Shown here: piece after piece, positions 7,701-14,232 of the stretch
Numbering within the stretch: the stretch's first letter is position 1
How the letters are laid out: every line of letters starts with the position of its first letter
Notes under the pieces: model-generated
The model's database searches: none
Seen by the model: the letters and a program-made list of their open reading frames with translations, nothing else
Told to the model about the DNA's origin: nothing
NCBI RefSeq assembly: GCF_017874455.1
Contig: NZ_JAGGLN010000011.1
Location: 1-32,824, forward strand
Length of the DNA: 32,824 nt
DNA from: Methanobacterium aggregans
GTDB lineage: Archaea > Methanobacteriota > Methanobacteria > Methanobacteriales > Methanobacteriaceae
Reading direction: 5' to 3'
Made by a program: the position numbers and the translations under genes

Positions 7701-9123
7701 TCCCCTCCATCTCAGGCCATGCCACCTGCCAGTAAAGTTCACTGGACAGTCCTGAAGAACTGTTCTTCCAGGTTTCAAGGTCTGAGGCATAGATAGGGGA
7801 GAATATTGGTACGTTCATCTTTTTAAGTAGATCTGTGCTGTTCTGGGGGTTGTTGTATATGATGTTGTAGCCAACGCAGGCCACGAGGGCACCTATCCTG
7901 GATGTGCTGCCATCCAAGAAGTACTTGGTTATGGCATTTGCCCTGGCAGTGTCGGTTGGTGATGTTACAGCCAGAACCACGTTCAGGCCCTTGGCTTCAA
8001 GGCTTCTGAGTATGCTCATTGCCATGTCGCTGTTTCCATTGAAGAACGTGGATGCGTACATCATTACACCCACCCATGCCTTGCCTGGTTTGTAGTGGCC
8101 GCTGCTTTTGTACCAGCTCAGGTAGTCGGCCCAGGTTGCGAACTGTGGTGTGGTTGAATCTGGATGGTATATGAACTCTGTTGGATAGTTGACCACGCTG
8201 AGGTTTTCAGATGCCTCAACCGGCATTCCAATCCTTTGAAGTACCCTGAGCTGGAACCTCTCCATGTTGTCTGCACCTGTTCCATCCCAGTATGCCCTGA
8301 GTTCTGTGTCGTTTGCATCTATTTTTGTGTTGTTTGAAAATGTAACACTGCACCTTAAAGCCATTATCTTGGCATTTGAATCGGATATGAGGGGCATTAA
8401 ATTTGAGAGCGTGCCTGCTTCACTGATCATCTCTATGATTATGAGGTCTGCCCTGTTTGCCAGCTGTTTTATCCTGGCCCTGGTGTCTGCAGATGTGAGA
8501 TCCTCGTTGGTGAAGAATTTCAGGTTGAAGTAGTATCCCTTCTCCCGGAGTTTCTTGTTTGAATCAACGAATGGCTTGGCGTAGCTGGGACATCCACTTA
8601 TTATGAGCATGTTGTATGCCCTCAGGTTCACACTTGCTTCACCGTAGAGTGTGGGATCCGTGACGTTCCTCTGGGAGACTGACACGTTCACTGTCTGGGA
8701 CAGGTGTCCACCTGCACCCACAGTTAAGTTGAAGTTCTTTTTATCGCTTGTGAAGTTAACCTTGTACTTTCCACTTCCCATCCTGGTTACTGCTACGCCC
8801 TTCACAGTGTTTCCAGCTGCATCCTTCACAGTTACAGTTGGGAGCTTGTTTGAAAGGGCCTCAGGATGTTCCAGGGTGATGTTCAGGGTGATCTCGGGAT
8901 CAACTTCGCTCTTTGGGGCCTGATTTGAAGCAGGACTTGAAGCCTGATTTGAGGCCTGGTTTGAACTCTTCACATTTGGAAGGTTTCCAGAGCTGTTCAA
9001 GGTAACAGGATCAGCTGTCTGAATGCGGGTATCATTGACAGGGTCTGCAGCTGAAACTGCGGATCCAAAAAGTGTTATTCCCACTAAAAGACCAATAAGA
9101 AGCATAAGTATATGTTTTTTCAC
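4711..9123 (-). CDS. Exported, membrane-anchored CobN/HmuS-like chelatase (large subunit family)
   Basis: This is a 1470-residue member of the CobN/magnesium-chelatase H family. The GTG at 9123 is the start, because AAAGGAGGTGA lies just upstream; the longer frame to 9240 only reads through the promoter. Residues 1-25 are a signal peptide (KKHILMLLIGLLVG, ending AVSA). An Asn/Gln/Ser/Pro linker and an immunoglobulin-like segment (about 60-140) follow, then the family core with HLGTHGTLEWLPG near 700 and NMPNIYPYIVDNTGEG after it. A cysteine/histidine motif, CCHHTCGN, is near 1326. A Ser/Gln/Gly-rich linker (about 1373-1446), one C-terminal helix and a basic tail (KGRG) anchor it. CobN proper is cytoplasmic and works with CobS/CobT; export argues for another job, as in HmuS, the haem-processing homologue. 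No CobS/CobT or ChlI/ChlD gene is near. The substrate (haem, corrinoid, F430 or free metal) is unknown. Confidence 0.9.
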   Translation of the reverse strand: MKKHILMLLIGLLVGITLFGSAVSAADPVNDTRIQTADPVTLNSSGNLPNVKSSNQASNQASSPASNQAPKSEVDPEITLNITLEHPEALSNKLPTVTVKDAAGNTVKGVAVTRMGSGKYKVNFTSDKKNFNLTVGAGGHLSQTVNVSVSQRNVTDPTLYGEASVNLRAYNMLIISGCPSYAKPFVDSNKKLREKGYYFNLKFFTNEDLTSADTRARIKQLANRADLIIIEMISEAGTLSNLMPLISDSNAKIMALRCSVTFSNNTKIDANDTELRAYWDGTGADNMERFQLRVLQRIGMPVEASENLSVVNYPTEFIYHPDSTTPQFATWADYLSWYKSSGHYKPGKAWVGVMMYASTFFNGNSDMAMSILRSLEAKGLNVVLAVTSPTDTARANAITKYFLDGSTSRIGALVACVGYNIIYNNPQNSTDLLKKMNVPIFSPIYASDLETWKNSSSGLSSELYWQVAWPEMEGRIEPIIMGGVESAETDPYTGIVVKNYTPLPDRIERITNRVYNWIALQTLPNSAKKIAIIYYNSAGGKDGVGASYLNVPESISAILKALKAAGYDVSGNVSTESIIKLFTTAGNNVGSWAPGELKKVVDAGAVTIPLSEYMEWFNTLPEELRNEVTAKWGPAPGNVMVYNGNIVLPGIMLGKVFVGAQPMRGWGENSTDIAHSPTLPPTHQYIAFYMWLQNKMGANAVIHLGTHGTLEWLPGRSVGLGGDDWPDVLLGNMPNIYPYIVDNTGEGTQAKRRGYAVIIDHLTAPLITSGLYGDLSTLQDLINSYDNTGNSQRKTALEKQIRAMVTKLHLDQDIGLNMKTAAFSDIKNQVEHHLEDLAATLMPYGLHTFGVALNGTILDQMVESIVSFNPAERNNAEFRAKIRAALSQNYEIEALLAALNGEYVSPALGGDPIRKPDVLPTGANFYSFDPRSAPDATAWLIGKQMADDMLADYYKKNGHYPETVGVVLWSTETMRTNGQTIAMILRYMGLEPQWKSGRFVGVTVTPLSKLTLNINGKTVNRPRVDVLVTISGLFRDTFSYTMEIMDKAFRQVAALPESTNSNYVKKHYQNNYNKYTKAGMSSKDADALAGARIFGPAPEGYGTGVAAQVPNTSKWKDQSDLVDTYLSRMSYIYGAGSYGIGGLQAFKDQLKTVQATVQVRDNNYGVLDNDDVYQYLGGLTMAAKSLSGYDVSTYIANTRSTPRIETLDSFMATEFRTRLANPKWKEGMLSQGYAGANEIAKEIGNMFAWDAVQSNSIKDWMYDTLAKDYMTNPDIRSALLKSNPYAYTSILGWMLEANMRNMWSTDKATITDLANQYITYTNQYGVTCCHHTCGNIQFNQKLVQMSSLSMEALKKFASTVAEATGKSVNLPNTQSNVGQSQSNAGQGQSQAGKGASTAGSSASSSASSQSAVKSGSDTSKASSSNNGKASEISVKSSQGASGSSGVPFAAIAGVLALLGLLGVGYFKGRG

Positions 9124-9176
9124 ATTTTCACCTCCTTTTTTAAGTTTTGGTAAGCACAGATGATTATTCAAATATG

Positions 9177-9250
9177 CTTGATAAAAAATTAAGTAAAGTT
9201 GATTATATATAGCTTTCCATTTTACTTTAATAAAATCCATTTTACTTTAA
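9177..9250 (-). promoter_or_regulatory. Promoter of the cobN-like gene, shared block (copy 2) plus upstream repeats
   Basis: The 34 bp at 9177-9210 are identical to 4204-4237. On the minus strand they hold a TATA box (ATATATAATC, 9201-9210) preceded by GGAAAGC, which predicts a start near 9180 and a leader of about 55 nt to the GTG at 9123. Immediately upstream are two direct copies of ccattttactttaa (9217-9230 and 9237-9250), which may be regulator sites. A second TATA-like AGTATATAAAG lies at about 9266-9276. All is inferred from sequence pattern. Confidence 0.65.
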
Positions 9251-9291
9251 AAAAAATAAAGCAAACTTTATATACTAGTTGGGAGCCAATA

Positions 9292-9313
9292 TGTAATGTG
9301 GCAGCATATTACA
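9292..9313. promoter_or_regulatory. Imperfect 22-bp palindrome upstream of the cobN-like gene
   Basis: TGTAATGTG and CATATTACA flank gcag, giving nine-base arms with one mismatch. It lies about 80-100 bp upstream of the shared promoter block. The size and symmetry fit a dimeric regulator site, but no regulator gene is present in the window. Confidence 0.4.
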
Positions 9314-9349
9314 ACTTTAACAACGATAAAGGTCCATTTTTGATGTTTT

Positions 9350-9382
9350 AAATAAAAAAAGGGATCTGCGGGTGCAGGTCCC
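9350..9382 (-). terminator. Intrinsic-type terminator hairpin on the minus strand
   Basis: Read on the minus strand, GGGACCTGC, loop ACCC and GCAGATCCC form a nine-pair stem with one G-U pair, followed directly by TTTTTTTATTT. It is 360 bp beyond the nearest gene end (9746), which already has its own T runs, so it may end an unannotated short transcript. The rest of 9251-9745 holds no gene that I can support; cctcaggat occurs twice near 9393-9418. Confidence 0.55.
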
Positions 9383-9696
9383 ACCATTTCCTCCTCAGGA
9401 TTTTCCCCCTCAGGATCTGATTTTTTTTAGAAGTTTTAGATGAAAAAAAGGGATATTCTTATTTTAAAAAGCTTACTTTAAAAGGGAACCACAATTAACA
9501 TTCTTATTTTAAAAGGGATTTAAAAAAGAAGTTTTTAGGTATTTTATGCCTTATTTCCTTCCCAATAACGAAATCAAGCTTAAAAATTAATATTTTTATT
9601 GCAGGTTTTTGAACTACTAGGAACTTCCCAATGGTTGATAGTTTCAGGTAACTCCCAGTTCTGAATAATTTTTTAGGTGTTCATTAATGTAAATAG

Positions 9697-9745
9697 ACAA
9701 AAAAAAGAGTTTGTACAGCTGTGGAAGAGGGTACATGAAAAAAAA
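9697..9745 (-). terminator. T-run terminators after the DUF2283 gene
   Basis: On the minus strand, two runs of eight or more T (about 9736-9744 and 9699-9705) directly follow the stop codon at 9746. This is the usual archaeal terminator form. Confidence 0.5.
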
Positions 9746-10120
9746 TTATGCAGTTGCAAAGTTGGTCTGTATCTGAGGTATATCAGTATCGTTAATTGCA
9801 GTGATATCAACAGGTTTTTCCAGCTGTTTGTTGTGTACAGGTACTGATAAGGTAGCGTGTAATTCAATGGCTTCTTCCTTGATCCTTATCTGCATGGTAA
9901 CTTCAACCATTCTTTTCAAAGAGAAGGGGTTTAGGTTAAGTTTTTTGGAAGCATCAACTATCTCCAGGGCTACTGGAACATGATTTTTATCAAAATCCAG
10001 TATCACATTCTCCCCCATGTCTATTGATTCCCTGTATTCATAATCATCAATGATTCGAATGTAAAGAGAATCTGCAACTGGATCGTAATGTTCTTCAATC
10101 TCAAATTCTTTAACTACCAT
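9746..10120 (-). CDS. DUF2283-family protein, antitoxin-like
   Basis: This is a 124-residue protein. The ATG at 10120 has GGGTG eight bases before it and starts one base after the stop of the upstream DUF4258 gene; an in-frame ATG at 10144 inside that gene is less likely. Residues about 10-60 (YDPVADSLYIRIIDD, then ILDFDKNHVPVALEIVDAS) match the DUF2283 fold, a short beta-rich domain. The family is usually only 60-80 residues, so the C-terminal 60 residues, which contain a second strand-rich stretch (VEVTMQIRIKEEAIEL), are an extension of unknown role. Its tight coupling to a DUF4258 gene suggests the antitoxin half of a toxin-antitoxin-like pair; this is inferred from neighbourhood and not shown. 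Confidence 0.75.
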   Translation of the reverse strand: MVVKEFEIEEHYDPVADSLYIRIIDDYEYRESIDMGENVILDFDKNHVPVALEIVDASKKLNLNPFSLKRMVEVTMQIRIKEEAIELHATLSVPVHNKQLEKPVDITAINDTDIPQIQTNFATA

Positions 10121-10121
10121 C

Positions 10122-10439
10122 TTATCGCACCCTTTTTTTAACATTTTCCTTATATGTTGTGATTACCTTTAAGCTTTTGGTTACATGTTCTACTGCGACA
10201 ACAACAACCAGATCATACCTCGATTCATTATTTTTAAAGGGATATTTAACTTTGAATTTGCTGAAATTTTGTTTTGAAATAGCTAAAGGAGTTTCATTTA
10301 AAATAGAGTTAACTATAGTATCATAGGATATCCCACGATCTTCTATTTTTTCTTTGACATGTCCTGTGAAAACAATTTTATCTTCACGGATATCTTTTAG
10401 AAAACTTAAAATTTCGTATATATCCCAATCTTCACTCAA
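10122..10439 (-). CDS. DUF4258 protein, toxin-like (RelE/ParE-type fold candidate)
   Basis: This is a 105-residue protein. FTGHVKEKIEDRGIS (about 24-38), the LAISKQNF region and SRYDLVVVVAVE (about 72-83) follow the DUF4258 pattern, in which a His-x3-Lys/Arg...RG motif is followed by three beta strands. The frame has no ATG: it opens with TTG at 10439, with an in-frame stop three codons upstream and a purine-rich GGGTGGGGG 11 bases ahead, so TTG is the likely start. It overlaps nothing and is followed after one base by the DUF2283 gene. DUF4258 proteins are often regarded as toxin-like relatives of RelE-type RNases; activity here is not known. Confidence 0.75.
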   Translation of the reverse strand: MSEDWDIYEILSFLKDIREDKIVFTGHVKEKIEDRGISYDTIVNSILNETPLAISKQNFSKFKVKYPFKNNESRYDLVVVVAVEHVTKSLKVITTYKENVKKRVR

Positions 10440-10590
10440 AAAAACTCAACCCCCACCCTTCTTGGTTAAGCTTATTTTTAAACATTATCATACTTAAATA
10501 GTTTTATTTATTAAATTTTATAAAAATAAAAAAAAGTTTTTCCATGTTAGTTTTTACTAAAAAAAGAAAATAAATCTATTTTCGATTGCA

Positions 10591-11190
10591 CTACATGTAA
10601 AACGTGTTCACAACCCTCTTTGCAAGCTGATCCTGCAGGTGGGGGTAATATACGTAGTCAGCCAGTATCTTTATCCTTTTACCGTCCTGTACGAACTGGA
10701 AGCTGCCCCTGAAATCTGTTACAGGCCCGTCTATCTTGAACTGTCCCGGGAAGTAGGTTCCGTTGTTGGAGAAGTTTCCGTAGCCTGTCCAGTTACCGCA
10801 GTGGGTGGTGAAGGTTCCGTTCATTGGCGTTGCAAACACAGCACCTGTGATGTTCCTGTTCCAAAGTGCAGCCACGGTGTTGTAGTTTATGTTTATGCGG
10901 TCCAGTTCACCTGTGCCGTTGAGCCCGTCTATGGTGTAGCAGAGGGGATCTTCATTGTTCTCAGCTCCAGGGAGAACTATCTTGAAGTTGAAATCCTTGC
11001 CTGTACCGTTTATCCTGTAGTAACCCACGAAGGATTCTTCGTTCTGGGAGTGTGCTGGTATGGTTACGTAGGATGTGTAGTTGTAGGGGATCTCAGGGAA
11101 AACAAGGTTTATGAGGGCTCCTGATGCTGTTCCTGCGGCTAAGAGTCCCAGGAGTACCACTGCAGAGATTAGAATGATGCGTTTGTCCAT
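10591..11190 (-). CDS. Secreted protein of unknown function
   Basis: I do not recognise this 199-residue protein. Residues 1-24 are a clear signal peptide (MDKRIILISAVVLLGLLAAG, then TASG). The remainder is polar and beta-rich, with several N-glycosylation sequons (NYTS, NGTG, NRNITG, NWTG, NFSNNGT) and many Tyr/Phe/Gly residues, as in archaeal cell-surface proteins. Two cysteines (in DPLCYTI and THCGNW) could form a disulphide. There is no C-terminal anchor. It is the last of three minus-strand genes for membrane or secreted proteins, 97 bp after its neighbour, and may share their transcript. AGGAGC lies 11 bases before the ATG. Confidence 0.7.
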   Translation of the reverse strand: MDKRIILISAVVLLGLLAAGTASGALINLVFPEIPYNYTSYVTIPAHSQNEESFVGYYRINGTGKDFNFKIVLPGAENNEDPLCYTIDGLNGTGELDRININYNTVAALWNRNITGAVFATPMNGTFTTHCGNWTGYGNFSNNGTYFPGQFKIDGPVTDFRGSFQFVQDGKRIKILADYVYYPHLQDQLAKRVVNTFYM

Positions 11191-11287
11191 GCTGATTTTG
11201 CTCCTAAGATGAAAAGATTTGATCCTAAAATAAAAATAAAAAAGAAAATGTATTCAATGTTTTAGTTTGGGTTAATCTCGTACAGAT

Positions 11288-11941
11288 TTATGCACTGGTT
11301 GCCATGTGCTCGCAGAAAACAACGGGCTGCGTGATACTTAAGTTCACACTTCCATCGGAGTTGACTGTTACAAGGAACTCGTAGCTTGCACAGTGAACTC
11401 CTTGAAGGAAGATTGCTCCCTGTGTTGCATCGCTTGTAACGTTTATTGAGTCGTCAGTTACATTTGATGGCATTGCGTAAACCAGCTGTGATAACTGAAT
11501 GTTCTGAAGTATTGCACTGTTATCTGGTGCTGTCTGTGCGTTGGACCATGCTTTTATGGTGGAATTGGAGGTCTGATTCTGTCCTGCGTACTGGTTGCTT
11601 GCAAGGTCTCTTAAAACCTTAACACGCATTGTTGTACCTTCAGGAAGAGCTTTGTCTCCGTATCCCAGTAACTGGCTGAGGTTTATCTGAGTTGTACCTG
11701 TTGAAGGTTTCATCCAGACTTCTGCAAAGTAGGTGTCAGGTTTGGTCTGGTTTTCCACCGTCACATTGGAGATCACAACTACTGCATGTACCCAGCAGTT
11801 TGCCTGGTTGTAAAAGGCCATGTCTGTTCCCTTTCCATTGGAGGCACTGGTTTGGCTGTTGTTGCTTGTAAGTGAAAATGCTGCGATTCCCAAAACTGCT
11901 ATAATTACCACTGCTAATAATGCTATCGTCCATTTTTTCAT
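11288..11941 (-). CDS. Membrane-anchored or secreted protein of unknown function
   Basis: This is a 217-residue protein of unknown family. An N-terminal hydrophobic segment (about residues 4-23, WTIALLAVVIIAVLGIAAF) is followed by a Ser/Asn-rich spacer and a beta-rich domain with sequons (NVTVEN, NLSQ, NQTSNST, NVTDDS, NLSIT). The helix lacks an obvious signal-peptidase site, so it may serve as an uncleaved anchor with the domain outside. Three cysteines (NCWVHAVV, GVHCASY, VFCEH) lie in conserved-looking settings. AAGGAGT lies eight bases before the ATG, and the gene follows the small two-helix membrane protein by 12 bp, so the two are almost certainly co-transcribed. Confidence 0.7.
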   Translation of the reverse strand: MKKWTIALLAVVIIAVLGIAAFSLTSNNSQTSASNGKGTDMAFYNQANCWVHAVVVISNVTVENQTKPDTYFAEVWMKPSTGTTQINLSQLLGYGDKALPEGTTMRVKVLRDLASNQYAGQNQTSNSTIKAWSNAQTAPDNSAILQNIQLSQLVYAMPSNVTDDSINVTSDATQGAIFLQGVHCASYEFLVTVNSDGSVNLSITQPVVFCEHMATSA

Positions 11942-11953
11942 AAATAAGACTCC

Positions 11954-12196
11954 TTAAATAACTGCAACTACCTTGTAAGCCACAATTGCTACGAATACGA
12001 GAAGTAAGGGGACAATTGCAACGTTTATTCCTTTCATAAAGGTTTTAACGCTTCTGTTCTCTGCCTCTGAGCTCATGATCTCCTTGAGTGCTAAAAACAG
12101 TATCAAGGCGACCACAGCTACCATACTGTAGGTCATGACGTCCGCGGTAGTCACCGTTGTTGCTGCAGTGGTGACTGTTGTTGCTGTGGTTATCAT
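11954..12196 (-). CDS. Small two-helix membrane protein (paralogue of 25061-25294)
   Basis: This is an 80-residue protein from the ATG at 12196. A Thr/Ala-rich outer segment (MITTATTVTTAATTVTTADV) precedes helix 1 (YSMVAVVALILFLALKEI), a short charged loop (SSEAENRSVKTFMKG) and helix 2 (INVAIVPLLLVFVAIVAYKV). The protein at 25061-25294 shares the plan and residues: V-M-x-Y before helix 1, K-G before helix 2, A-I-x-P-L, then V-A-Y-(K/R)-x-V. A TATA box centred 27 bases upstream points to a leaderless transcript starting at this ATG, which decides it over an ATG at 12220. It heads a unit with the secreted protein 12 bp downstream. The function is unknown; a role in a surface assembly is a guess from the neighbours. 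Confidence 0.75.
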   Translation of the reverse strand: MITTATTVTTAATTVTTADVMTYSMVAVVALILFLALKEIMSSEAENRSVKTFMKGINVAIVPLLLVFVAIVAYKVVAVI

Positions 12197-12213
12197 GATC
12201 CCTACTTTAGTGT

Positions 12214-12230
12214 TACACATATATAATATT
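12214..12230 (-). promoter_or_regulatory. TATA box of the small membrane protein, leaderless-type spacing
   Basis: On the minus strand, GAATATTATATATGTG places a TATA box about 27 bases before the ATG at 12196, the usual distance from TATA to transcription start in archaea. The start codon would then be at or next to the first transcribed base. The truncated glycosyltransferase on the other strand begins inside this element. Confidence 0.55.
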
Positions 12231-13057
12231 CAAAGAAGTATAATGTACCCTATATTTTACAGGCACATGGTTCTGTACTCCCATTTTTCCAAAAACAAAA
12301 ATTAAAGAAAGTTTATGATCATATTTGGGGGTACAAACTTTTAGAGGGTGCATCTAAATTAATTGCGTTAACTGAAACTGAGTTTCAACAATATCACAAG
12401 ATGGGAGTCCCTGAAGATAAAATTGAAATTGTTCCAAATGGAATTAATTTGTCAGAGTATCAGAATCTTCCTAAAAAAGGAGAATTCAGAAAAAAGTATA
12501 GTATTGATGATAATGAAAAATTCATTTTGTATTTAGGTAGAATAAATAGAATAAAAGGTCTTGATTTACTTTTAGAATCATTTTCAGAGATTTCAAAAGA
12601 TTTAGATGATGTTAAACTTGTTATAATAGGGCCAAATGATGGATTTTTGGATCAATTAAAAAAAATAGTGAAAAATTTAAAATTAGCTGATAAAGTTATG
12701 TTTCCAGGCCCATTATATAAAGAAAACAAATTAGAAGCCTATATCGATGCAGATATTTATGTTTTACCTTCTATTTATGAAACATTTCCTAATACGGTTA
12801 TAGAATCGTGCGCATGTGAAACTCCAGTTATATTAACCGAGGGGTGTGGAATATCAGATTTAATAAGAAATGATGTTGGATATGTAGTTAAATTTGATAA
12901 AAATTCTTTAAAAGATGCTTTACTTACAATTTTGGAGAATGATGAATTAAGGAAAAATTTAAGCAAGAAATGTTCCAATTTCGTTCAAGTTAATTTTAAT
13001 TTAGACAAAACAATGAATAAACTCGAAGAGATTTACACTCATGAAATAATTGACTAA
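12227..13057 (+). pseudogene. GT4 glycosyltransferase lacking its N-terminus
   Basis: The open frame starts at 12227, after an in-frame stop, without a start codon. Its first residues (KKYNVPYILQAHGSVLPF) already match the middle of the N-terminal domain of family-4 glycosyltransferases. Frame and similarity then run on through YDHIWGYKLL, GASKLIALTETE, VPNGINLSEY and YLGRINRIKG to the catalytic PSIYETFPNTVIESCACETP motif and the stop at 13057. About 100 N-terminal residues of a normal 370-390 are missing. The internal ATG at 12401 lacks a ribosome binding site and would leave only the nucleotide-binding half. I read this as a remnant cut at the junction with the minus-strand promoter; expression of the C-terminal half cannot be excluded. 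Confidence 0.8.
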
Positions 13058-14208
13058 TGGGGAGTATCACATTGTATAATCCATTTAAGCCCAAGAAAAA
13101 GATCAAAATAGCAATTATAACCAATATACCCACTCCTTACAGGAAAAAACAGTGGGAATATTATTCAAATTGTGAATATTTAGACATAACGGTTTTTTAC
13201 TGTGCCAATATAGAAAAAGATCGCTATTGGAACGTTGATTCTTCAGAAGGCATAAAAGAAGTTTTCCTAAGAGGCATAAGTTTTAGATCTTTCCATTTCA
13301 ATCCCGGAGTTTTAAAAACAGTTTTTCAAGACTTTGATGCGTTTTTCGTTGGAGGATATGGTTATCCTTCCGTATTAATGTCCATTTTTGCTTTAAAACT
13401 TTTAAAAAAGCCTTGGGTAATGATTATTGATGGTATTTGTCCATTAAATTTAAAAAAGGGAAATTTTATAATTGAAAAAATCAAAAAAACGTTGATTAAT
13501 GGTGCAGATGCATATTTTGCAAATGGTACTGTTAGTGCCAAATACCTAGAGAAATATGAAGTACCTCCCAAAAAAATATTCAATCAATATATGACCGTTG
13601 ATGTTGATTATTTTGTGAAAAAAGGAAATGATGCATCTAAATTCAGAAGTGAAATCAGGAAAAAATATGATATAAATGAAAATTCTGTTGTTATTATGTA
13701 TGCAGGACGTTTAATTGAACACAAAGGCGTTCAAGACTTGATTAAATCTGTTAAAAACCTTAAAAATAGGAATATTAATGTTAAAACATTGATAGTTGGT
13801 GAAGGCAATTTTAAAAAGGAATTAATTAAACAATCAGAAGATATAAGAGAAGAGGTTATATTTGCAGGGCATGTAGATCCTGCAGAAATTTACAAATATT
13901 ACTATGCTTCAGATATCTTTGTTTTGCCAACGTATGATGATCCATGGGGTTTGGTTGTAAATGAGGCTATGGCTTGTGGACTTCCTGTAATTGTAACAGA
14001 TGCCACAGGATGCTTTTTAGATTTAGTAAAAGATAATGGGTATATTGTTAAATCCCATGATATATGCGAACTATCTTTATCGATAGAAAAAGCTATGAAA
14101 AACTCTGTAAAACTTGGAAATAACTCTTATAAACAAATTTTAGGATGGAACTATGAACATAGTTTGATGAATATTATTAATTTAATTTGCTATATAACTA
14201 GTTTATAA
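13057..14208 (+). CDS. GT4-family glycosyltransferase
   Basis: This is a 383-residue GT-B fold enzyme, predicted to transfer a sugar from an NDP-sugar during surface polysaccharide assembly at the cytoplasmic membrane. The N-terminal domain starts IKIAIITNIPTPYRKKQW, typical of one GT4 subgroup. In the C-terminal domain MYAGRLIEHKGVQDL (about 214-228) and LPTYDDPWGLVVNEAMACGL (about 290-309) are visible, with Asp instead of the usual first Glu of the E-x7-E motif. The ATG overlaps the stop of the remnant (TAATG), but GGGGAG at 13059-13064 would better serve the in-frame TTG at 13072, so the start is uncertain by five codons. The gene is strongly AT-rich like its neighbours. Acceptor and sugar are unknown. 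Confidence 0.88.
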   Translation: MGSITLYNPFKPKKKIKIAIITNIPTPYRKKQWEYYSNCEYLDITVFYCANIEKDRYWNVDSSEGIKEVFLRGISFRSFHFNPGVLKTVFQDFDAFFVGGYGYPSVLMSIFALKLLKKPWVMIIDGICPLNLKKGNFIIEKIKKTLINGADAYFANGTVSAKYLEKYEVPPKKIFNQYMTVDVDYFVKKGNDASKFRSEIRKKYDINENSVVIMYAGRLIEHKGVQDLIKSVKNLKNRNINVKTLIVGEGNFKKELIKQSEDIREEVIFAGHVDPAEIYKYYYASDIFVLPTYDDPWGLVVNEAMACGLPVIVTDATGCFLDLVKDNGYIVKSHDICELSLSIEKAMKNSVKLGNNSYKQILGWNYEHSLMNIINLICYITSL

Positions 14209-14232
14209 TTTCTACAGGATAAGGTGTATTAA

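Noticed and set aside
9124..9240. N-terminal extension of the cobN-like protein to an ATG at 9240
   Set aside because: It would translate the promoter and ribosome binding site. The GTG at 9123 follows AAAGGAGGTGA and begins a normal signal peptide.
9350..9480. Riboswitch or cobalamin-sensing leader for the cobN-like gene
   Set aside because: The hairpin lies upstream of the promoter of that gene, not in its leader, and no cobalamin-riboswitch core is seen.
12401..13057. Intact 218-residue glycosyltransferase starting at ATG 12401
   Set aside because: The same frame and clear GT4 similarity continue upstream to 12227, so this is the rest of a truncated gene, not a complete one.
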